A stretch of DNA of 9,919 bases from RGIG8700 sp045535635 (GTDB lineage: Bacteria > Bacillota > Clostridia > RGIG6154), in contig JAZSLZ010000046.1 in the NCBI GenBank assembly GCA_045535635.1, forward strand, positions 1 to 9,919. Reading direction: 5' to 3'. A program made the position numbers and the translations under genes. The notes under the pieces are model-generated. The model had not been told where the DNA came from. It saw only the letters and a list, made by a program, of their open reading frames with translations, and made no database searches. Shown one piece after another: positions 1 to 4,114 of this stretch; the stretch's first letter is position 1, and each line of letters begins with the position of its first letter.

Positions 1-54
1 TCCAAATATGTATTTTGTTGACTGGCAGGTCATCAATATTCTAACATATTTGGA
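1..54. repeat. Long inverted repeat at the left edge
   Basis: An 11-bp perfect inverted repeat is formed by TCCAAATATGT (1-11) and ACATATTTGGA (44-54), with a 32-base spacer. A smaller partial pairing, GAC (20-22) with GTC (29-31) and flanking TTGA/TCAA, lies inside, so a transcript could fold into one long interrupted hairpin with a TGGCAG loop. The arms also flank a possible minus-strand promoter start site, and their centres are 43 bp apart, close to four DNA turns, so a pair of operator half-sites is equally possible. The repeat begins at base 1, so it may extend beyond the window. Function is not known. Confidence 0.5.
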
Positions 55-67
55 GGATTTTTGTCAT
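38..67 (-). promoter_or_regulatory. Possible promoter reading off the left edge
   Basis: Read on the minus strand, ATGACA (67-62) and TAGAAT (43-38) are separated by 18 bases, and a TGT just before the -10 gives an extended -10 element. Each hexamer has one mismatch to the sigma-A consensus. Transcription would start near position 31 and leave the window to the left, toward an unseen gene. The -10 lies between the two arms of the 1-54 inverted repeat. This is a sequence match only; A+T-rich DNA yields some chance matches. Confidence 0.35.
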
Positions 68-83
68 CGGTTAACCTCTTTTG

Positions 84-110
84 AACCACGCGACTATCGC
101 GTGGTTTTCG
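84..110 (+). terminator. Intrinsic terminator (plus strand)
   Basis: AACCACGCGA (84-93) and TCGCGTGGTT (97-106) form a perfect 10-bp, GC-rich stem with a CTA loop. A short T-rich tract (TTTTCGTT) follows on the plus strand. The minus strand lacks a T run after the stem, so the terminator points rightward. No plus-strand gene ends inside the window before it, so it probably serves a transcript entering from the left. Confidence 0.65.
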
Positions 111-120
111 TTATACAAAT

Positions 121-150
121 AAAAAATCCTATCTTTCGACAGGATTTTTT
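121..150. terminator. Bidirectional intrinsic terminator
   Basis: AAAAAATCCT (121-130) pairs with AGGATTTTTT (141-150). TC/GA adds two pairs inside, and the loop is TTTC. There is a run of six T on each strand, so it can work both ways. On the minus strand it sits just after the second copy of the tRNA 3' end (153-172), in the same position that terminator 308-347 holds relative to the intact tRNA. Confidence 0.7.
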
Positions 151-152
151 GT

Positions 153-172
153 TTTGGCACATCCGGAGGGAT
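153..172 (-). repeat. Duplicated 3' end of tRNA-Arg (att-like direct repeat)
   Basis: Positions 153-172 are identical over 20 bases to 346-365. The shared sequence is the 3' end of the tRNA-Arg gene, read on the minus strand as part of the T-arm, the acceptor 3' strand and the encoded CCA. Identity stops sharply: the intact gene continues into the T-loop, whereas this copy runs into AGGCTTCGCCT. A detached tRNA 3' end in direct orientation is what tRNA-targeting site-specific recombinases leave at the far end of an insertion. No integrase lies in between, so this would be a remnant or a very small passenger element. A partial tandem duplication of the tRNA is the alternative. Confidence 0.6.
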
Positions 173-307
173 AGGCTTCGCCTTTCTGCTTGTCCACCCA
201 AATGCTTCGCATTTCGGTACCGGACTTCGCACCTTTTTGCTAAAAATATGCCACTGGCATATTTTCTTTACGCAAAAACCCTCTCAGGGTTCGAATCCCT
301 TCCTATT
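173..307. other. Hairpin-rich tRNA-linked element
   Basis: The stretch between the two tRNA 3'-end copies is built almost wholly of short inverted repeats: AGGC/GCCT (173-183), AAATGC/GCATTT (200-214), enclosed by GTCCACC (192-198) pairing with GGT (216-218) and GGAC (222-225), a 10-bp perfect stem at 243-265 enclosed by TTTTTGC/GCAAAAA (234-240/272-278), and AACCCT/AGGGTT (277-291). CTTCGC occurs three times (176-181, 205-210, 225-230). Positions 286-300 read AGGG-TTCGAAT-CCCT, a T-arm-like stem and loop in the orientation opposite to the real tRNA. GATAGG (170-175) could pair with CCTATT (302-307), one with a G-T wobble, to close the whole unit. No credible ORF is present. It could be a structured RNA, a miniature insertion or a dispersed palindromic repeat; I do not recognise the family. 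Confidence 0.5.
234..278. repeat. Strong interrupted hairpin inside the element
   Basis: AAAATATGCC (243-252) and GGCATATTTT (256-265) form a perfect 10-bp stem with an ACT loop. After a small internal loop, TTTTTGC (234-240) pairs with GCAAAAA (272-278). It is the longest stem in the element and lacks a T tract placed as in a classical terminator. Confidence 0.6.
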
Positions 308-347
308 AAAAAAAGTCTGTATTTGCCCTGATGGGCAATACAGACTT
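308..347 (-). terminator. Intrinsic terminator of tRNA-Arg
   Basis: Read on the minus strand, AAAGTCTGTATTGCCC (347-332) pairs with the complementary arm over an ATCA loop. One unpaired A is bulged in the 3' arm, and a run of seven T (314-308) follows. It begins directly after the encoded CCA of tRNA-Arg and is the tRNA transcript terminator. Confidence 0.85.
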
Positions 348-424
348 TGGCACATCCGGAGGGATTCGAACCCCCGACCGTTCGGTTCGTAGCCGAATAC
401 TCTATCCAGCTGAGCTACGGATGC
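348..424 (-). tRNA. tRNA-Arg (anticodon ACG)
   Basis: A complete 77-nt cloverleaf is read on the minus strand: acceptor GCATCCG/CGGATGT, D-arm GCTC/GAGT, anticodon stem TTCGG/CCGAA with loop CTACGAA (anticodon ACG at 390-388), a five-base variable loop and a T-arm with TTCGAAT. CCA is encoded. The ACG anticodon, after A34-to-inosine editing, reads CGU, CGC and CGA arginine codons; A20 in the D-loop fits arginine identity. The acceptor closes with a G1-U72 wobble and the T-stem has a G50-U64 wobble. Both U residues lie in the duplicated 3' segment. The gene has its own promoter (443-471) and terminator (308-347). Confidence 0.96.
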
Positions 425-430
425 ATACAT

Positions 431-462
431 AACGCAAAATGTAGTATAACACATTCTGCGTT
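431..462. repeat. Inverted repeat overlapping the tRNA promoter
   Basis: AACGCAAAATGT (431-442) and ACATTCTGCGTT (451-462) pair with one mismatch around an eight-base loop that contains the -10 box of the tRNA promoter on the minus strand. No T tract follows, so it is a weak terminator candidate for the DUF5693 transcript. As duplex DNA the symmetric sequence around the -10 could be a protein-binding site. Confidence 0.45.
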
Positions 463-471
463 GAAAATCAA
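443..471 (-). promoter_or_regulatory. Promoter of tRNA-Arg
   Basis: On the minus strand, TTGATT (471-466), a 17-base spacer and TATACT (448-443) make a good sigma-A promoter. Transcription would begin near 436, about 12 bases before the mature tRNA 5' end at 424. The -35 box starts only seven bases after the stop codon of the DUF5693 gene. Confidence 0.75.
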
Positions 472-477
472 GACTTT

Positions 478-2487
478 TTATGCATATTTTCTTAAATATT
501 TGCATATTTTCACAATTATAAGATTTGCAACAGCAACAACAGCACAGACAATCAATCCTATTACAAGTCCATTAACAACTCTCATATAAATAGTTGTTAA
601 ATCTGTAAATACATGGCAAAATGTGTTTGTTACTGATGCCGCTAAAATTGAACTTCCTACTCCTGTTATAAAAGAAACAACTTTTATATCAGTATTCTTT
701 ATATAGTAAACAAACAACGCAAGGCATGGATAACCAATTAAGAATTCTTTTGTTCTTGGTCTTGCTGCAAAAACTTCTGTTATTGTGTGTCTCATCCATG
801 ATTCTACTGAACTTATTTCATTTACATTTCCTGAACGGATTATATAAACCGCTCCCGCAAGTGCAAACACCCCAAAAATCACTAACCAATATACACTGAT
901 TTTCGCATTGGCAACCGCAACAAGCTCTTGAATTATTGTTTTTTCGTCGTTTTTAATAAACATAAAATAGTACGCAACTATACTAAATAAAACAGGGAAA
1001 AACAACGAAAGCTTAATTCCTCTAAAAATCAGATTGTTTACATAATAATCAATACCTGAAAGCATAGAAGCAATCATAATTGCACCTGCACAAAGGCAAA
1101 TAAGAATTACTGCAATTCCTGATACTGTTAATGTGAAAGTATTAACTTTATCTTTGTTACTTTTAACAAAAGCAAACAATACTGTAATTGCAAAACAAGG
1201 CAGTATTGCTGCACAAGCAGTTGGATACAGATACACAAGGCTCTGCGGTATGAAATATGTTAACAGTATTGCTAAAAAAGCGATTATATATCCACATACA
1301 GATATTTTCTCCATTGTCTTACCCAAAAGCAATCTTATAATAAGCAACAACATAAGTACAAGTATTGCTGCACTTATAGCACTTGTATATGTTACATTAC
1401 CTTTGTAATCACTATAATCCACTGTTACATCTGCAATGTTATATCCGAGTTCTTTTACTTTGTCAATGTATTTTTGGGTCGCTTTTATCGTTAATTCAGT
1501 CTGCTCAGCAAAATTCTTTTTAGGAGCATCTATCATGGTAATCGTAATAAACTTAAGATTTCTGTCTATTGTTGAATTAAGGTGCTGATGATACCTGAAC
1601 ATATAATTTGTTGGATCATCCTGCATATCATAGGTTTCATATGCACGAACTACCTTGTCAGAATTTTCAGCAAATATTTTATTATAACCTATAGGTCTCT
1701 GGTTGGAAAGCTGATCGGTATTTTCGGTAACAACCAAAGTCATATCATTATCTTTAATAAGCTTTGATATTCCTTCAATATGCATCATAGCATCCTGTTC
1801 ATTTTCAGGATGTCTGTCGTCATCTTTTATGCTTAAATATTTTACGTTATACTTTTTGATAAGTCTGTCCATTTCTTCAAGATACGCATCTGTTTTATAA
1901 TTTTTAATCTTGAAGATCATTGCGATTTTAAATCCATTCTCCTGAGCATACATAAATTGTTCTTCATTATAACCCATAACAACTTCCCAGGTATTTGGTG
2001 AACCATCATAAATACAATATACGTCATTTCCGTCTGATGTAATATGGCAGTATTCGTCTTTTGTGAATTTTCTTGGAATCCACTTTTCAAGTAATCTCTT
2101 TGCTTCTTCCCTTTTAGTTATAATTACATAACTGTCATTAACCACATCAGGAAATCTGCTTAATTTATCTGCTATAATCATACTTTCTTCATCATATTTA
2201 TGGAGAAGAACATTATATTTAATATTTGTTATAACTCCGTTTAAAACCAGTGAATTAATATCCTCTTCCATAAGTGCAAGATGTGTCACTCCTGCTTTTT
2301 TAAATTCTTTAAGGTACTTATCAGTATCCTGTTCAGAAAGCACTATTTCAAAATCTTTCAACAAAACTGCAGGAACAACATTTTTATTTTCATTTTCATT
2401 TTGTATTCTGTTAAAAGACACAGGCAAAAGTGCACATAATAATATGACTATAAGTATCCACGGTAAAACTTTATTAAGCAACTTCAT
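478..2487 (-). CDS. DUF5693 family polytopic membrane protein
   Basis: This 669-residue protein fits the DUF5693 family of Firmicutes, whose biochemical role is not established. An N-terminal membrane segment (about 8-24) is followed by a hydrophilic, probably extracytoplasmic domain (about 25-368) and then about eight or nine membrane helices (369-388, 394-413, 417-441, 450-475, 491-511, 529-550, 583-596, 602-620, 636-658). The stretch ARPRTKEFLIGYP (575-587), just before a late membrane helix, is the part I recognise best as family-typical. Members often sit near MurJ-like and pyruvyl-transferase (csaB) genes, which suggests a role in cell-wall glycan assembly; that is inference. It overlaps the upstream murJ-like gene by 14 bp. 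Its AAGGAG ribosome binding site lies inside the murJ 3' end, about ten bases before ATG, so the two are probably translationally coupled and share one promoter. Confidence 0.85.
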   Translation of the reverse strand: MKLLNKVLPWILIVILLCALLPVSFNRIQNENENKNVVPAVLLKDFEIVLSEQDTDKYLKEFKKAGVTHLALMEEDINSLVLNGVITNIKYNVLLHKYDEESMIIADKLSRFPDVVNDSYVIITKREEAKRLLEKWIPRKFTKDEYCHITSDGNDVYCIYDGSPNTWEVVMGYNEEQFMYAQENGFKIAMIFKIKNYKTDAYLEEMDRLIKKYNVKYLSIKDDDRHPENEQDAMMHIEGISKLIKDNDMTLVVTENTDQLSNQRPIGYNKIFAENSDKVVRAYETYDMQDDPTNYMFRYHQHLNSTIDRNLKFITITMIDAPKKNFAEQTELTIKATQKYIDKVKELGYNIADVTVDYSDYKGNVTYTSAISAAILVLMLLLIIRLLLGKTMEKISVCGYIIAFLAILLTYFIPQSLVYLYPTACAAILPCFAITVLFAFVKSNKDKVNTFTLTVSGIAVILICLCAGAIMIASMLSGIDYYVNNLIFRGIKLSLFFPVLFSIVAYYFMFIKNDEKTIIQELVAVANAKISVYWLVIFGVFALAGAVYIIRSGNVNEISSVESWMRHTITEVFAARPRTKEFLIGYPCLALFVYYIKNTDIKVVSFITGVGSSILAASVTNTFCHVFTDLTTIYMRVVNGLVIGLIVCAVVAVANLIIVKICKYLRKYA

Positions 2488-3973
2488 TTGTTTTTTTCTC
2501 CTTACGCAAAATTTTCTTCACTATTCCAAGCACAAACAATACTCCAACATACACAATACCGCAACAAGCGAGAGGCACAAAGAATAACAATTTGTGATCT
2601 ACAATAGCAGGATTTAAAACTTTAAATAACACAAATACACCAACTGCACACAGACCGGCAAATATAATTTTCACAACATCTATTACCACTTCTTTATTGA
2701 TGTAATTTCCCACAACTTTTTTTATAGAAAATGCAATATATACTGCATATAATGCAAGAAGCAAAGATGTACTTGAAGCAATAACAACTATATTATTTGT
2801 ACCTAAATCCACTAAAAGCTTTAATAAAACAACTGCTATTGTACCAATCACTGTGTACTTATACTTTGAACCAAGATAAAGAATCTTATTAAACTGTTCC
2901 TGTGCCACATAACCGAACACGCCAAAGCAGTAAATCGCAAATACAAGAGATGTGGTAGCGGTAGATTCTGCAGTAAATTCACCTCGTTCGTAGATAAGTC
3001 TTATAACCTGCTCACTAAAGCAAGTTGCAGTTAACAGCATTGCAAAAAATATTGCTCCCATAACAGTTATAATATATCTTAAATGTGAACGAACCGCCGC
3101 AATGTCTCCTTTTTCATAATCCTTTGAAATGGACGGAAAAACAACCGTTGACATTGCCACAACAAACACACCTGCTATCTGAATGAAAAGATTTGAAGCA
3201 TAATTTATTGAAGCAATCATACCTGTTTCACCGCTTACAAATGTTTTATCTATAAGGAAGCAAAGCTGAAACATCATATTTGATATAAATATCCATAAAA
3301 TCTCTGAATTTGCTGTGCTTTTTACAGTTATTTTGCTTTCGTTTTTCTTTGGGACAAACAATCTGTAGCCAGTCTTATAAAACCAAGGCAGCTGAATTAT
3401 AACCTGCATTATCCAGCCGAGTGTTGTTATTGCACTTATAACATATATATCTCTTACATTGAGGAAAAGAGCTATAAGTACAACCGCATTATATGGCAAA
3501 CTTATTATTGACGAAATAAAAAATACCTGTCTGTTCTGAAGTGCACCTGACAATAAATAAGCAACCACCGCCCCCCATAATGACGGAAGCATTAAATAGG
3601 TGATTCTTACTGCCAAATTGAAATTATCTCCCTGTACTTCAGGAAGCAGCATTCTTGTAAAAGGTACTGCAAAAATATATAACAGAGCCATAACCCCAAG
3701 AAGTATAATTGAAACCGTTGTTATAAACTTACGGGTGTAAACTTCTTGTCCTGACACACTGTTTATTCCCTCTTTATTCAAGTTCTTTATAAGCATTGTC
3801 TGAAGTGCAACGCCTATACCTGTAAAAATAAGAGTAACTATACCAAATATTTGAAAATAAATATCAGATACTGCAGAAGTTCCAAATGCAGATGCAAAAA
3901 TTATATCTCTGAACAAGCCTATAAATTTTGCAAAAAATATGCCTCCTGCAACTAAAAAATATGATAGTGCCAT
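2474..3973 (-). CDS. murJ: MurJ/MviN-family lipid-linked glycan flippase (divergent)
   Basis: A 499-residue, highly hydrophobic protein of the MOP superfamily, with about fourteen membrane helices and no large soluble domain. Family landmarks are FIGLFRDIIFASAFG in helix 1 (17-31, including R22-D23), D37 at the start of helix 2, and RGEFTAEST (330-338). MurJ flips lipid II across the membrane for peptidoglycan synthesis. Compared with the E. coli protein as I recall it, K16 and R22 match the conserved R18 and R24, but the positions of R52 and R270 appear to be L48 and N261 (NYASNL instead of YADRL). It may therefore be a paralogue handling another undecaprenyl-linked glycan, such as a secondary wall polymer, rather than the main lipid II flippase. 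GGAGGT five bases before ATG supports the start. It is the first gene of a two-gene operon with the DUF5693 gene and has a consensus promoter at 4005-4033. Confidence 0.85.
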   Translation of the reverse strand: MALSYFLVAGGIFFAKFIGLFRDIIFASAFGTSAVSDIYFQIFGIVTLIFTGIGVALQTMLIKNLNKEGINSVSGQEVYTRKFITTVSIILLGVMALLYIFAVPFTRMLLPEVQGDNFNLAVRITYLMLPSLWGAVVAYLLSGALQNRQVFFISSIISLPYNAVVLIALFLNVRDIYVISAITTLGWIMQVIIQLPWFYKTGYRLFVPKKNESKITVKSTANSEILWIFISNMMFQLCFLIDKTFVSGETGMIASINYASNLFIQIAGVFVVAMSTVVFPSISKDYEKGDIAAVRSHLRYIITVMGAIFFAMLLTATCFSEQVIRLIYERGEFTAESTATTSLVFAIYCFGVFGYVAQEQFNKILYLGSKYKYTVIGTIAVVLLKLLVDLGTNNIVVIASSTSLLLALYAVYIAFSIKKVVGNYINKEVVIDVVKIIFAGLCAVGVFVLFKVLNPAIVDHKLLFFVPLACCGIVYVGVLFVLGIVKKILRKEKKTNEVA

Positions 3974-4004
3974 CTTCTACCTCCGACTATACATAATCTA
4001 TTTT

Positions 4005-4033
4005 ATTATACAACAAAACAATTGTTTAGTCAA
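4005..4033 (-). promoter_or_regulatory. Promoter of the murJ-DUF5693 operon
   Basis: On the minus strand, TTGACT (4033-4028), a 17-base spacer and a perfect TATAAT (4010-4005) form a near-consensus sigma-A promoter. Transcription should start near 3998, giving a leader of about 25 bases that carries the GGAGGT ribosome binding site. Confidence 0.85.
4016..4027. promoter_or_regulatory. Palindrome in the murJ promoter spacer
   Basis: AAACAATTGTTT is a perfect 12-bp palindrome lying wholly between the -35 and -10 boxes of the murJ-like gene promoter. A dimeric regulator bound here would block RNA polymerase. A+T-rich palindromes also arise by chance, so an operator role is only possible. Confidence 0.3.
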
Positions 4034-4067
4034 TCCAAAAAGTATCCATCAATTTTAAGTATTCCCA

Positions 4068-4096
4068 TTGAAAAAGCATATTTTATATGGTAATAT
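4068..4096 (+). promoter_or_regulatory. Promoter of the phosphodiester glycosidase gene
   Basis: TTGAAA (4068-4073), a 17-base spacer and TAATAT (4091-4096) match the sigma-A consensus well. The start site would fall near 4103, right at the AAGGAGG ribosome binding site, giving an unusually short leader of about 12 bases. A slightly more upstream promoter cannot be excluded. Confidence 0.55.
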
Positions 4097-4114
4097 ATTA
4101 TTAAGGAGGTATTT

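Noticed and set aside
155..307. CRISPR array from the repeated CTTCGC units
   Set aside because: The repeats are only six or seven bases, unevenly spaced and part of hairpins; there are no uniform repeats or spacers and no cas genes.
170..307. A second functional tRNA on the plus strand
   Set aside because: Only a T-arm-like stem and an acceptor-like pairing can be drawn. There is no D-arm or anticodon arm of normal form, and the length is about 138 nt.
8..331. Plus-strand 107-codon open frame across the hairpin region
   Set aside because: It runs through two terminators, the tRNA 3'-end copy and the hairpin block, has no ribosome binding site and gives no recognisable protein.
284..505. 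Minus-strand 73-codon open frame over tRNA-Arg
   Set aside because: Its VAQLDRV...GFESL text is the familiar spurious translation of a tRNA gene, and it overlaps the tRNA, its promoter and its terminator.
347..589. Plus-strand 80-codon open frame antisense to tRNA-Arg and the DUF5693 3' end
   Set aside because: It is the antisense translation of the tRNA (GFEPPTVRF) continuing into the reverse of a real gene, with no ribosome binding site.
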